From Streptomyces albus subsp. albus (GTDB lineage Bacteria > Actinomycetota > Actinomycetes > Streptomycetales > Streptomycetaceae), in NCBI RefSeq assembly GCF_000725885.1, contig NZ_JODR01000018.1, positions 1 to 64,000 on the forward strand: a DNA stretch of 64,000 nt, in the 5' to 3' direction. Position numbers and translations under genes: made by a program. The notes below the pieces were generated by a model, which was not told where the DNA came from, did not search any database, and saw nothing but the letters and a program-made list of their open reading frames with translations. Numbering within the stretch: position 1 is the first letter of the stretch; the number at the start of each line of letters is the position of its first letter. This document shows positions 16,715 through 26,282 of this stretch, in pieces.

Positions 16715-17779
16715 TCAAAGGAGCGTCAGCTGGGTGCAGCGGTTTTCCCCGGCCCGCTCCCGCGGCTCCGGCTCCCGGGTGGCTGCCGCGTGCCCGTCCG
16801 TGATCCGCCGCGCCTGCGCCGGTCCCGTGGGGCCGACACCGTACTCGGCGGCCAGCTCGTGCACCTGCCGGGTGATCCGCCGCTGGTACCACCGGGGTGC
16901 GTACGCCCCGTCCGAGTACAGCGCCTCGTAGTGCCGCACCAGCCCCGGGTGGTGCCGGCGGAGCCAGTGGAAGAACCACTCGCGCGCCCCGGGACGCAGA
17001 TGGAGTGCCAGCGGGGTGACGGAGGTCGCGCCCGCCGCGGCGATGGCTCGGACGGTCGTCCTCAGCTGGGCCGGGGAGTCCCCCAGGAAGGGGATCACGG
17101 GCGCCATCAGCACCCCGCACGGAATCCCGTGCTCCGCCAGCCGCCGGATGACCTCCAGCCGGCGCTGCGGGGCGGGGGTGCCCGGTTCCACCGTGCGCCA
17201 CAGCTCCTCGTCGGTGAAGCCGACCGACACATTGACCCCGACGTCCGTGACCGCCGCTGCCGAGCGCAGCAGATCGAGGTCGCGCAGGATGAGGGTGCCC
17301 TTGGTGAGGACGGAGAACGGGTTCGCGTGGTCGCGGAGCGCGGTGAGGATGCCCGGCATCAGCCGGTACCGGCCCTCCGCCCGCTGATAGCAGTCGACAT
17401 TCGTGCCCATGGCGATGTGCTGGCCCTGCCAGCGCGGGCTGCTCAGTTCCTTGCGCAGCAGTTCGGGCGCGTTCACCTTGACGACGATCTGGGTGTCGAA
17501 GCCCACGCCGGTATCGAGGTCCAGATAGCCGTGGGTCTTGCGGGCGAAGCAGTAGACGCAGGCGTGCGAACAGCCGCGGTAGGGGTTCACCGTCCAGGCG
17601 AACGGCATCCGTGAGGCGCCGGGCACCCGGTTGACCAGGGAGCGGGCCCGCACCTCGTGGAAGGTGATGCCGCGGAACTCGGGGGTGTCGAACGTCCGTG
17701 TGACGGCGGAGGCGCCGAAGAGGGCGGGTGCCGAGGCGGAGCCCTGCTCGTCCGTGTTCCTCAGCTCGTCCCAGCGCAT
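16715..17779 (-). CDS. Rv2578c-type radical SAM protein
   Basis: 354 residues. The radical SAM cluster motif is CSHACVYC (CxxxCxxC) within NPYRGCSHACVYCFARKTHGYLDLD, typical of the spore-photoproduct-lyase-like Rv2578c family. The start ATG at 17777-17779 (MRWDELRN) has GGAGG 7 nt upstream. An in-frame ATG 25 codons earlier lacks a site. The protein should bind one [4Fe-4S] cluster and SAM; the true substrate is unknown. Read toward ridA with a 12-nt gap. A 193-nt divergent region separates it from the SRPBCC gene. Confidence 0.88.
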   Translation of the reverse strand: MRWDELRNTDEQGSASAPALFGASAVTRTFDTPEFRGITFHEVRARSLVNRVPGASRMPFAWTVNPYRGCSHACVYCFARKTHGYLDLDTGVGFDTQIVVKVNAPELLRKELSSPRWQGQHIAMGTNVDCYQRAEGRYRLMPGILTALRDHANPFSVLTKGTLILRDLDLLRSAAAVTDVGVNVSVGFTDEELWRTVEPGTPAPQRRLEVIRRLAEHGIPCGVLMAPVIPFLGDSPAQLRTTVRAIAAAGATSVTPLALHLRPGAREWFFHWLRRHHPGLVRHYEALYSDGAYAPRWYQRRITRQVHELAAEYGVGPTGPAQARRITDGHAAATREPEPRERAGENRCTQLTLL

Positions 17780-17972
17780 GTGCGGCCTCCTCGGTCGGTG
17801 GTGTCGCTCTCCCCCTGGCGGCACGGTCGCTTGTTCGGTCACAGAATAGAACACCTGTTCCCATCGGTCGTGTCAAGCTCGATTTGGGCGGGCCGGTCAG
17901 GGGTGATTGGCTGGTCGCCACGTCCGTAGGGCCCCGCGCGGCAGAGGCGGGGCGACCAGCACAGGAGGAGCC

Positions 17973-18416
17973 ATGGCGCAGGTCGAGGCGACCACGCAGC
18001 GGGAGATCGCCGCCGAACCCGAGAAGGTGTTCGACACGCTGGCCGACTACACCGGAGCCCGCTCCGAACTGCTCCCCGAGCAGTTCAGCGAGTACGAGGT
18101 GCGGGAGGGCGGCGACGGCGAGGGCACGCTCGTGCACTGGAAGCTCCAGGCCACCAGCAAGCGAGTCCGTGACTGCCTGCTGGAGGTGACCGAGCCCGCG
18201 GACGGTGAGCTGGTGGAGAAGGACCGCAACTCCTCCATGGTCACCACCTGGCGTGTCACCCCGGGGCAGCGCGAGAAGACCGCTCGGGTCACCGTCACCA
18301 CCGTCTGGAACGGTGCCGGCGGAATCGGCGGCTTCTTCGAGCGGACCTTCGCCCCCAAGGGGCTGGCCCGGATCTACGACCAGGTGCTGGCGCGGCTCGC
18401 GGCCAAGGTCGAGTAG
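17973..18416 (+). CDS. SRPBCC-family (polyketide cyclase/START-like) protein
   Basis: 147 residues forming a single helix-grip domain. The N-terminus (TTQREIAAEPEKVFDTLADYTGA) and the C-terminal helix FFERTFAPKGLARIYDQVLARLAAKVE are typical of small Streptomyces SRPBCC proteins that bind a hydrophobic ligand. Start ATG 17973 with AGGAGGAG 3-10 nt before. No catalytic residues can be assigned, and the neighbours do not indicate a ligand. Function unknown beyond fold. Confidence 0.82.
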   Translation: MAQVEATTQREIAAEPEKVFDTLADYTGARSELLPEQFSEYEVREGGDGEGTLVHWKLQATSKRVRDCLLEVTEPADGELVEKDRNSSMVTTWRVTPGQREKTARVTVTTVWNGAGGIGGFFERTFAPKGLARIYDQVLARLAAKVE

Positions 18417-18680
18417 TCCTCCGGGCGGCAGCCGCGGTCGTCACCGGCGTCATGGTCCCCGGTCGTCGGCTCACCGGTTCGGGTGGTTTCCCGCGGCCGG
18501 GCGCATGGCGGCGACCGGTACGGGCCGTCGGGCAAAACCCCTGCTCGGCGGCTCAAAGGGCGCCTCGGGCAATGGAATTGGGCCTCCTGCGGCCCATGCC
18601 GCGCACCCGTCCGCTGGTTGAACGCTCTTGTCGTGCAATGCGAGAAATACTCCCCCGAAAGCAGCGGCAAGGGGAGTGCG

Positions 18681-21600
18681 ATGGGCGGGACCGGCGGGAG
18701 GACCCTCGACAGCCTGGACGGTGGCGACGAGTCCTCCCTCACTCATGCGGGGTTCTCCGGGAGCGGGGCGGCGGCTCCGGCCGCCGTCGAGGTGTCGGTG
18801 GAACTTCCCGGCCAGCGCCCGGCGCCCTTGACGACGACACCCGTGCGGGTGCCCCTGGCGGCTCCCGGCCAGCCGGGCGTCGCCGCCCGGCCCGGCGCGG
18901 CGGGCCCCGGCTCCGTACCGCCGCAGCGGCCGTTCGTCCCCGACCTCCGCGGGCGGGTGGCCGTCCAGGACACCGGCCGGTCCTGGCGGCCGGACGACAC
19001 CGGCCCGCACAGCGCGGGCGTGCCGGGCACCGTCACCGGCCATCGCGCGCCGGACCTCGAACGCCCCGCGCCCGCCGCGCCGCGAGACCCGGAGCCGGGC
19101 CGGGCGCCGTACGGGGGACCGGGGCACAGCCCGTACGAAGGGCCGGGGCAGGCCCTGTACGAGGATTCCGCGCCGGCTCCGTACGAGCGGTCCGGCGCGG
19201 CCCCGGACGGCGCGTCCGGGCGCAGCCCGCGCGAGAAGCCGGAGCCTGCTGCGCGGCACGAGGCGGCAGCCGCTCCCGAGGCCGCCCGGGACCACGCACG
19301 CCGCCCGGCCTCCGGGAGTGCGCCAGGCGAGGAGCGGCAGGCGGACGGCACCGTGGCCGGGGCCGCTCTCAGCCCCGGCAGGCTGCGCGTCGTCTTCGGC
19401 GCCCTGATGCTCTCACTGCTGCTCGCCGCGCTCGAACAGACCATCGTCGCCACGGCACTTCCCAAGATCGTCGGCGAACTCGACGGTCTGCGGCAGATGT
19501 CCTGGGCGGTCACCGCCTATCTGCTGGCGGCCACCATCGGACTGCCCGTCTACGGCAAGCTCGGCGACCTCTTCGGCCGCAAAGGGCTCTTCCTCTTCGC
19601 CATCGGCGTCTTCACGATCGGCTCGGCCCTCGCCGGCTGGGCCGGCTCCATGGAGGCCCTGATCGTCTACCGCGCCATCCAGGGCACCGGTGCGGGCGGC
19701 CTCATGATCGGGGTGCAGGCGATCATCGCGGACATCGTTCCCGCCCGGGAACGCGGCCGGTACATGGGCCTCATCGGCGCCGCGTTCGGCCTCGCCTCCG
19801 TCGCGGGACCCCTGCTGGGCGGCTGGTTCACCGACGATCTCTCCTGGCGCTGGTGCTTCTGGTTCAACGTCCCCGTCGGCCTGGTGGCCCTCGTCGTCAC
19901 GGCGTACGCGCTCAAGCTGCCCCGCACCCGTGTCCGGCCGCGGCTCGACGTCCTCGGTGCCCTGCTGATGGCCGTCTTCTCCACCTGCCTGGTCCTGCTC
20001 ACCAGTTGGGGCGGCACCACCTACGCCTGGGACGACCGCGTCATCATCGGCCTGGCGGCCGGGGCCGTGATCAGCGGTGTGCTCTTCCTCGCCGCCGAGC
20101 GCCGCGCACCCGAACCGGTGCTGCCGCTGCGGCTGTTCAAGGACTCCGTCTTCAACGTGACGGGCCTGGTGGGCGCGGCCATCGGCATCGCCCTGTTCGG
20201 CGCCGCCAGCTATCTGCCCAGCTTCCTCCAGATGGTCGAGGGCGCGAGCGCCACCTCGTCCGGGCTGCTGATGCTGCCCCTGATGTGCGGCGTCGTCGTC
20301 TCCTCCACCCTGTCGGGCCAGCTGATCTCCCGTACGGGGCACTACAAGATCTTCCCCGTCATCGGCTGCGCGCTGTCCGCCGAGGGCATGTGGCTGCTCT
20401 CCAAGCTGGACGAGGACACCTCCCGCCAGGTCTTCGGCGTCTGGTCCGCGATCCTCGGCCTGGGCATCGGCTTCGTGCTGCCGGTGCTGGTCCTGGCCGT
20501 CCAGAACTCCGTCAGGCCGGCCGACATCGGGGTGGCCACCAGCGCCAGCAACTACTTCCGGCAGATCGGCGGCAGCGTCGGCGCCGCCCTCTTCGGCACC
20601 CTGCTGGCGCACCGGCTCGCGGACGCGCTGGCCCGCGAACTGCCCGGCGGCGCGGGCCAGCTGCCCGACCCGGACTCGCTCACCCCGCAACTGGTGCGCG
20701 CCCTGCCGGCGCCGCTGCGGGACGGCTACATCCAGGCGTACGCGGACGCCATGCCGCGGATCTTCCTCTACCTCGTCCCGGTGCTCGTCCTCGGGCTGGC
20801 ACTGTCCCTCTTCCTCAAGGAGAAACCACTGGTGTCACAGCACACGTCCGTGCCGCAGGCCCGCGAGGGCACCGCCCCCGCCGCCCCTGCCGTCGACGGC
20901 GGCGTCGCGGAACAGAACGGCCAGGCGCGGTACGCGCCGGCACAGTCCGCGCCGTACGCCGCGGGGGTGCCGGTCTGCGGGACCGTGCGGCACCACGACG
21001 GCAGCGCCGTGCCGCGCGCGGCGCTCACCCTGGTGGACAACCGGGGCCGGCAGATCGGCCGCGGCGCCACCGGCGAGGACGGACGGTACGCGCTGAGCAC
21101 GCCGGGCGAGGGCTCCTACGTCCTGATCGCCGCCGCCGGGGGCCACCAGCCCCGTGCGGTGAGCGTCACCGTCGGGGAGCGGCCGGTGGACCTCGACGTG
21201 GTCCTCGGCGGTGCGGGACGGCTGGCGGGCAGCGTCCTGACGGCCGACGGCACTCCCGTCAAGGACGCCATCGTCACCCTGACGGATGTGCGCGGCGAGG
21301 TCGTCGCCACCACCCGCAGCGGACGCGAGGGCGCCTACGTCATCACGGAACTGGTCGCCGGTGAGTACACGCTGGCCGCAAGCGCCCCGGTCTACCGCCC
21401 GGCGGCCCTCCCCGTCTCCGTCCAGGCGTCCCGGGAGACCCGGCAGGACATCGAGCTGGCCGGCGGTGCGGTGCTGCGCGGCACGGTACGGGCCGGCGGC
21501 GGACGGCCCGTCGAGGACGCCCGGGTGACGCTGCTGGACGCCGCCGGCAACGTGGTGGACACCGCCACGACCGCCGCGGACGGCGTCTTCCGCTTCGTGG

Positions 21601-21719
21601 ATCTCGCCTCCGGCGAGTACACCGTGGTGGCGGCGGGCTATCCGCCGGTGGCCACCGTCCTCCAGATCGCGGGCGGCGGACGGACCGAGCGGGACGTGCA
21701 ACTGGGGCACGAGGACTGA
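18681..21719 (+). CDS. DHA2-family MFS exporter with C-terminal carboxypeptidase-regulatory-like repeats
   Basis: 1012 residues in three parts. Residues 1-230 are a low-complexity, probably disordered cytoplasmic region with repeats of the PYxGPGxx type. Residues about 233-715 are a 14-helix EmrB/QacA-type major facilitator: [21 protein letters not shown], then motif [14 protein letters not shown] and [20 protein letters not shown]. Residues about 765-1010 are three carboxypeptidase-D-regulatory-like beta-sandwiches ([39 protein letters not shown]). Start ATG 18681 has AGGGGAG upstream. Proton-driven drug or metabolite export is expected. The C-terminal module is unusual for a transporter. 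Confidence 0.88.
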   Translation: MGGTGGRTLDSLDGGDESSLTHAGFSGSGAAAPAAVEVSVELPGQRPAPLTTTPVRVPLAAPGQPGVAARPGAAGPGSVPPQRPFVPDLRGRVAVQDTGRSWRPDDTGPHSAGVPGTVTGHRAPDLERPAPAAPRDPEPGRAPYGGPGHSPYEGPGQALYEDSAPAPYERSGAAPDGASGRSPREKPEPAARHEAAAAPEAARDHARRPASGSAPGEERQADGTVAGAALSPGRLRVVFGALMLSLLLAALEQTIVATALPKIVGELDGLRQMSWAVTAYLLAATIGLPVYGKLGDLFGRKGLFLFAIGVFTIGSALAGWAGSMEALIVYRAIQGTGAGGLMIGVQAIIADIVPARERGRYMGLIGAAFGLASVAGPLLGGWFTDDLSWRWCFWFNVPVGLVALVVTAYALKLPRTRVRPRLDVLGALLMAVFSTCLVLLTSWGGTTYAWDDRVIIGLAAGAVISGVLFLAAERRAPEPVLPLRLFKDSVFNVTGLVGAAIGIALFGAASYLPSFLQMVEGASATSSGLLMLPLMCGVVVSSTLSGQLISRTGHYKIFPVIGCALSAEGMWLLSKLDEDTSRQVFGVWSAILGLGIGFVLPVLVLAVQNSVRPADIGVATSASNYFRQIGGSVGAALFGTLLAHRLADALARELPGGAGQLPDPDSLTPQLVRALPAPLRDGYIQAYADAMPRIFLYLVPVLVLGLALSLFLKEKPLVSQHTSVPQAREGTAPAAPAVDGGVAEQNGQARYAPAQSAPYAAGVPVCGTVRHHDGSAVPRAALTLVDNRGRQIGRGATGEDGRYALSTPGEGSYVLIAAAGGHQPRAVSVTVGERPVDLDVVLGGAGRLAGSVLTADGTPVKDAIVTLTDVRGEVVATTRSGREGAYVITELVAGEYTLAASAPVYRPAALPVSVQASRETRQDIELAGGAVLRGTVRAGGGRPVEDARVTLLDAAGNVVDTATTAADGVFRFVDLASGEYTVVAAGYPPVATVLQIAGGGRTERDVQLGHED

Positions 21720-21791
21720 CCAGGACGGCGGCCCCACGCGCCCGCCGATGGCGGTAGCCGAGCGTCGCATGTGTCGAATCCGCAGGTCAGA

Positions 21792-21820
21792 GGCGGGTGT
21801 GGAGGCTTTCCTCACCCGCC
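21792..21820 (+). terminator. Hairpin after the MFS exporter gene
   Basis: GGCGGGTG (21792-21799) pairs with CACCCGCC (21813-21820); an inner GGAGG can also pair with CCTC. It lies 73 nt past the exporter stop and before the peptidase operon. Confidence 0.5.
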
Positions 21821-21852
21821 CGGGTGGAAACCTGTGGCATAGACCAGTGGAG

Positions 21853-21861
21853 TTATCCACA
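21853..21861 (+). other. Isolated DnaA-box-like sequence TTATCCACA
   Basis: A perfect match to the E. coli DnaA box, 41 nt before the M55 peptidase gene. It stands alone, so it is not an origin. It could be a DnaA titration site or chance. Confidence 0.25.
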
Positions 21862-21901
21862 GGGCTGTCCTGGCGGTTGGCGACCGCGTAACGTTCGCGG
21901 C

Positions 21902-22735
21902 ATGAAGATCCTCATCAGCGCCGACATGGAGGGCGCAACGGGAGTCACCTGGCCCGCGGACGTGCTGCCCGGCACCCCGCAGTGGGAGCGCTGCCGGTCG
22001 ATGTTCACCTCCGACGTGGACGCGGCCGTGCGCGGTTTCTTCGAGGCGGGCGCTGACGAGGTGCTCATCAACGAAGCGCACTGGACGATGCGCAACCTGC
22101 TGCTCGAACAGCTCGACGAGCGCGCCGAGATGCTCACCGGCAGACACAAGTCCCTCTCGATGATCGAGGGCGTCCAGCACGGCGACGTGGACGCCATCGC
22201 CTACATCGGCTACCACGCCGGCGCCGGCAGCGAGGGCGTGCTCGCCCACACCTTCCTCGCCAACTCGCTGACCGGCGTGTGGGCCGACGGCGTACGGGCC
22301 AGCGAGGGATACCTCAACACCCTGGTGACCACGGAGTACGGTGTGCCGGTCGTGCTGGTCACCGGCGACGACCGCGCCGTCGAGGACGCCAAGGGATACG
22401 CACCCGAGGCCGTGACCGTCGCCGTCAAGGACTACGTGTCCCGGTACGCCGCCGTCTGCCGGCCGCCGGCCCGCACCGCCGCCGAGATCCGCGACGCGGC
22501 ACGCCGCTCCGTGCCGCTGGCCGGCCGCCGCACCCCGCCCGAGCCCGAACCGCACACCATCGAGATCGAGTTCGACGCGGAACACCTCGTCGGCGCCGCC
22601 ACCGTCGTGCCCGGAGTGGAACGTTCCGGCGAGCGCCGTGTCACCTTCACCTCGCCCAGCGCCTACGAGGCGATCCGCTGCTTCAAGGCCGTCACGACCG
22701 TCGTCTCCTCGGCGGTGGAGGAACAGTATGGCTGA
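21902..22735 (+). CDS. M55-family D-aminopeptidase (DppA-like)
   Basis: 277 residues. Zinc-dependent aminopeptidase of the DppA fold, which in Bacillus removes N-terminal D-amino acids from peptides. Ligand positions line up with DppA: D8 and E10 in ISADMEGATG, H60 in INEAHW, H105 in YIGYHAGAG, and ASEGYLN. Start ATG 21902 follows a possible promoter in the 182-nt gap after the exporter. First gene of a peptidase operon; its stop overlaps the M20 start by 8 nt. Likely cytosolic; D-peptide or muropeptide turnover is an inference from family. Confidence 0.9.
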   Translation: MKILISADMEGATGVTWPADVLPGTPQWERCRSMFTSDVDAAVRGFFEAGADEVLINEAHWTMRNLLLEQLDERAEMLTGRHKSLSMIEGVQHGDVDAIAYIGYHAGAGSEGVLAHTFLANSLTGVWADGVRASEGYLNTLVTTEYGVPVVLVTGDDRAVEDAKGYAPEAVTVAVKDYVSRYAAVCRPPARTAAEIRDAARRSVPLAGRRTPPEPEPHTIEIEFDAEHLVGAATVVPGVERSGERRVTFTSPSAYEAIRCFKAVTTVVSSAVEEQYG

Positions 22736-24185
22736 GCACCACACCCCCCAGCACGGCACCGGTCAGCCACGCTCCGGGCCCGGCCACCTGGACGCGCAGG
22801 TCTTCGAGGAGGTCGTGACGGCCACCTCCGAGCTGATCCGTTTCGACACCACCAACCGGGGCGGCGGCGACGGCAACGAGCGGCAGGCTGCCGAGTACGT
22901 CGCCGCCGGGCTCGCCGACGCCGGGATCCAGCCGAGGCTGCTGGAGAAGAAGGCCGGCCGCACCAACGTCGTGGCCCGCATCGAGGGGACCGACCCCTCG
23001 GCGGGCGCGCTGCTGCTCCACGGCCACCTCGACGTCGTCCCCGCCGAGCCGGCCGACTGGACGGTGCACCCCTTCTCGGGCGAGGTGCGGGACGGCGTGG
23101 TGTGGGGCCGCGGCGCCATCGACATGAAGAACGCCGACGCCATGGCGCTGTCCCTGGCCCGCGCCTGGGCCCGCGCCGGCGTCCGCCCGCCCCGCGACAT
23201 CGTGCTCGCCTTCACCGCGGACGAGGAGGACAGCGCCGAGTTCGGCTCCGATTTCCTCGTCCAGGAGCACCCCGACCTGTTCGAGGGCTGTACCGAGGGC
23301 ATCAGCGAGTCCGGCGCCTTCACCTTCCACGCCGGGCAGGGCATGCGGCTCTACCCGGTGGCGGCGGGAGAACGGGGCACGGCCTGGCTGAGGCTGACGG
23401 CCCGCGGCAGAGCCGGGCACGGCTCCAAGGTCAACCGGGCCAACGCCGTCAGCCGCCTCGCCGCAGCCGTGCACCGCATCGGCGAACACGAGTGGCCGGT
23501 GCGGCTCACCCCCACCGTGCGGGCCGCACTCGACCGCCTCGCCGAACTCCACGGGCTGCGCGCCCTCCCGGCCGACGCCAAGGACGCCGAGGTGGACGCG
23601 CTGCTCACCCAGCTCGGCCCGGCCGCAGCGCTCATCGAGCCCACCGTGCGCAACAGCGCCAACCCCACCGTCCTGGAAGCCGGCTACAAGGTCAACGTGA
23701 TCCCCGGTACGGCCACCGCACGGGTGGACGGGCGGATGCTGCCCGGCGCCGAGGAGGAGTTCCACGCCACCCTCGACGAACTGACCGGCCCCGACGTGCG
23801 CTGGGAGTTCCAGCACCGCGAGATCCCGCTGCAAGCCCCCGTGGACTCGCCGCTGTTCGCCGCCATGAGCGAGGCGCTGGAGCACTTCGACCCGGGCGCC
23901 CACGCGGTGCCCTACTGCATGTCAGGAGGCACCGACGCCAAGCAGTTCTCCCGGCTCGGCATCGTCGGCTACGGCTTCACCCCCCTCAAACTGCCCGAGG
24001 GCTTCGACTACCAGGCGCTCTTCCACGGCGTGGACGAACGGGTGCCCGTCGAGGCGCTGCACTTCGGCATCCGGGTCCTCGACCGCACCCTGCTCGGCAG
24101 CGGCGCCCCGGGGGCCGACCCGGCGCCGGCTGCGGACAGTCCCCGCTCTTCCGCCCCCGACGCGACAGCCACGGCAGGAGGCTGA
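22728..24185 (+). CDS. M20/M25/M40-family dipeptidase/carboxypeptidase
   Basis: 485 residues, a dinuclear zinc peptidase. Metal ligands are visible in LLLHGHLDVVPAEP (His and Asp), GRGAIDMKN (bridging Asp), TADEEDS (Glu pair), and CMSGGTDAK with FHGVDERVPVEAL at the C-terminus. Start ATG 22728 has GGTGGAGGA upstream and overlaps the M55 gene by 8 nt, indicating translational coupling. The last 30 residues are a disordered Ala/Pro tail. It probably cleaves small peptides released by its operon partners. Confidence 0.9.
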   Translation: MAEHHTPQHGTGQPRSGPGHLDAQVFEEVVTATSELIRFDTTNRGGGDGNERQAAEYVAAGLADAGIQPRLLEKKAGRTNVVARIEGTDPSAGALLLHGHLDVVPAEPADWTVHPFSGEVRDGVVWGRGAIDMKNADAMALSLARAWARAGVRPPRDIVLAFTADEEDSAEFGSDFLVQEHPDLFEGCTEGISESGAFTFHAGQGMRLYPVAAGERGTAWLRLTARGRAGHGSKVNRANAVSRLAAAVHRIGEHEWPVRLTPTVRAALDRLAELHGLRALPADAKDAEVDALLTQLGPAAALIEPTVRNSANPTVLEAGYKVNVIPGTATARVDGRMLPGAEEEFHATLDELTGPDVRWEFQHREIPLQAPVDSPLFAAMSEALEHFDPGAHAVPYCMSGGTDAKQFSRLGIVGYGFTPLKLPEGFDYQALFHGVDERVPVEALHFGIRVLDRTLLGSGAPGADPAPAADSPRSSAPDATATAGG

Positions 24186-24188
24186 CCC

Positions 24189-26231
24189 ATGACGACCCAG
24201 GCCCCCTACGGCACCTGGCCCTCACCCATCGACGCCGCGCTCGTCGCCGCCAACGACGGCAGGCCCGAGTTCCTCGGCGCCGTCGGTGAGGAGCTGTGGT
24301 GGACCGAGCCCCGCCCCCGCGAGGGCGGCCGGCGAGCCCTGATGCGGTGCCCCGGCGACGGACGGCCCCCGGTCAGCGTGCTGCCCGCCCCGTGGAACGT
24401 CCGCAACCGCGTCATCGAGTACGGCGGCCTGCCCTGGGCCGGCGCCCCGCGCACCACGGGCGGCCCGCTGATCGTCTTCACTCACTTCGCCGACCAGCGG
24501 CTCTACGCCCTTCAGCCTGACGCCCCGCACGCCGAGCCCTACCCCCTCACCCCCCTCTCGCAGCTCACGGCCGGCGGGCTGCGCTGGTGCGACCCGGTGG
24601 TGCTGCCCGAGCGGGGCGAGGTGTGGTGCGTGCTGGAGGAGTTCACCGGCGAGGGCCCCACCGAACTGCGGCGCCTGCTGGCCGCGGTGCCGCTGGACGG
24701 CTCGGCGGCCGGTGACCGGAGCCGCGTGCGGGAACTGACCGGGGACGAGGACCGGTTCGTGACCGGGCCGCGCCTCTCGCTCAACGGGCGGCACCTCGCC
24801 TGGCTCGCCTGGGACCACCCCGCGATGCCCTGGGACGGCACCCGCGTGATGACCGCGCGGATCACCGACGAGGGCGCCCTCACCGGCGCGCGGCGGATCG
24901 CCGGCGGCCCCGAGGAGTCCGTGGCCCAGGCGGAGTTCGCGGCCGACGGCTCGCTGCTCATCGCCTCGGACGCCGACGGCTGGTGGAACCTCCAGCGCAT
25001 CGACGCCGAAGCGGTAGAGGCCGCCATTTCCGGCGGAGCGGGGCAGGAAACCGAGGCGCCGAGGGTGGCGCTGTGCCCGCGCGAGGAGGAGTTCGCCGGA
25101 GCCGCCTGGAAGATCGGCCAGCGCTGGTTCGCACCCCTGGCCGCCGGCCCGGTGGCCGCCTTGCACGGGCGCGGCGCACAGCGGCTGGGCGTACTCGACC
25201 CGGAGACCGGTGAACTCGTGGACGCGGCCGGGCCGTGGACCGAGTGGGCGCCGTCCCTCGCGGTCGTCGACTCCCGCGTCGTCGGCATCGCCGCCAGCCC
25301 GCGGACGTCCTACGAGATCGTGGAACTGGACACCCGCACTGGGCACACCGTGGTTCTGGCGGCACCCCACAAGGACCACGTGGACCCGGCCTACTACCCC
25401 GAGCCGCAGATCCGCACCTTCACCGGTCCCGACGGGCGGGACGTACACGCCCACGTCTATCCGCCCCACCACCCCGACCACACCGGTCCCGGCGGGGAGG
25501 CGCCCCCGTATGTGGTGTGGGTGCACGGGGGGCCCACCAGCCGCTCCCCGCTGGTGCTCGATCTGGAGATCGCCTACTTCACCTCGCGCGGCATCGGTGT
25601 CGCGGAGGTCAACTACGGCGGCTCCACCGGCTACGGCAGGGAGTACCGCAACCGGCTGCGGCGCCAGTGGGGCGTCGTGGACGTGGAGGACTGCGCCGCC
25701 GTCGCCCGCGCCCTGGCGGCCGAGGGCACGGCCGACCCGGCGCGGCTGGCCATCCGCGGCGGCAGTGCCGGCGGCTGGACCAGCGCCGCCTCCCTCACCT
25801 CACCGCTCACCGAGGGCCTGTACGCCTGCGGCACCATCAGCTACCCCATCCTCGACCTGACGGGGTGGGCCACGGGCGAGACCCACGACTTCGAGTCGCA
25901 GTACCTGGAATCACTGGTCGGCCCCCTCGCCGAGGTCCCGGGCCGGTACCGCGAACGCTCACCCCTGCACGGGGCCCACCGGGTGCGGGCGCCCTTCCTG
26001 CTGCTCCAGGGACTCGACGATGTGATCTGCCCGCCCGTCCAGTGCGAGCGCTTCCTGGAACAGGTCAAGGGCAGGGGCGTCCCCCACACCTACCTCGCGT
26101 TCGAGGGTGAGGGCCACGGCTTCCGCAAGGCGGAGACCATCGTGCGCGCGGTGGAGTCCGAACTGGCCCTGTACTGCCACGCCTTCGGACTCGACCGCGA
26201 CGACGTGCCCCCGCTGGAGATGCGCACATGA
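24189..26231 (+). CDS. Prolyl oligopeptidase-family (S9) serine peptidase
   Basis: 680 residues: an N-terminal beta-propeller (about 30-400) that limits substrate size and a C-terminal alpha/beta-hydrolase domain. The catalytic triad is visible as Ser in IRGGSAGGWTS, Asp in LLLQGLDDVICPP and His in FEGEGHGFRK. VVWVHGGPTSRSPL provides the oxyanion region. No signal peptide, so cytosolic. Starts 3 nt after the M20 stop, completing an M55-M20-S9 operon that looks designed to degrade oligopeptides to amino acids. Confidence 0.92.
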   Translation: MTTQAPYGTWPSPIDAALVAANDGRPEFLGAVGEELWWTEPRPREGGRRALMRCPGDGRPPVSVLPAPWNVRNRVIEYGGLPWAGAPRTTGGPLIVFTHFADQRLYALQPDAPHAEPYPLTPLSQLTAGGLRWCDPVVLPERGEVWCVLEEFTGEGPTELRRLLAAVPLDGSAAGDRSRVRELTGDEDRFVTGPRLSLNGRHLAWLAWDHPAMPWDGTRVMTARITDEGALTGARRIAGGPEESVAQAEFAADGSLLIASDADGWWNLQRIDAEAVEAAISGGAGQETEAPRVALCPREEEFAGAAWKIGQRWFAPLAAGPVAALHGRGAQRLGVLDPETGELVDAAGPWTEWAPSLAVVDSRVVGIAASPRTSYEIVELDTRTGHTVVLAAPHKDHVDPAYYPEPQIRTFTGPDGRDVHAHVYPPHHPDHTGPGGEAPPYVVWVHGGPTSRSPLVLDLEIAYFTSRGIGVAEVNYGGSTGYGREYRNRLRRQWGVVDVEDCAAVARALAAEGTADPARLAIRGGSAGGWTSAASLTSPLTEGLYACGTISYPILDLTGWATGETHDFESQYLESLVGPLAEVPGRYRERSPLHGAHRVRAPFLLLQGLDDVICPPVQCERFLEQVKGRGVPHTYLAFEGEGHGFRKAETIVRAVESELALYCHAFGLDRDDVPPLEMRT

Positions 26232-26282
26232 GAAGGCCGGTGCTTCCGCGGGGCGGGAAGGAGGGGGACGGGGAGGGCTGAG

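Noticed and set aside
18452..21364. A 970-codon frame overlapping the exporter
   Set aside because: Same strand but other frame, Arg/Gly/Pro-rich, with no membrane or catalytic motif. The exporter frame is clearly real.
21853..21861. Possible replication origin from the DnaA box
   Set aside because: Only one box and no AT-rich region or dnaA/dnaN genes.
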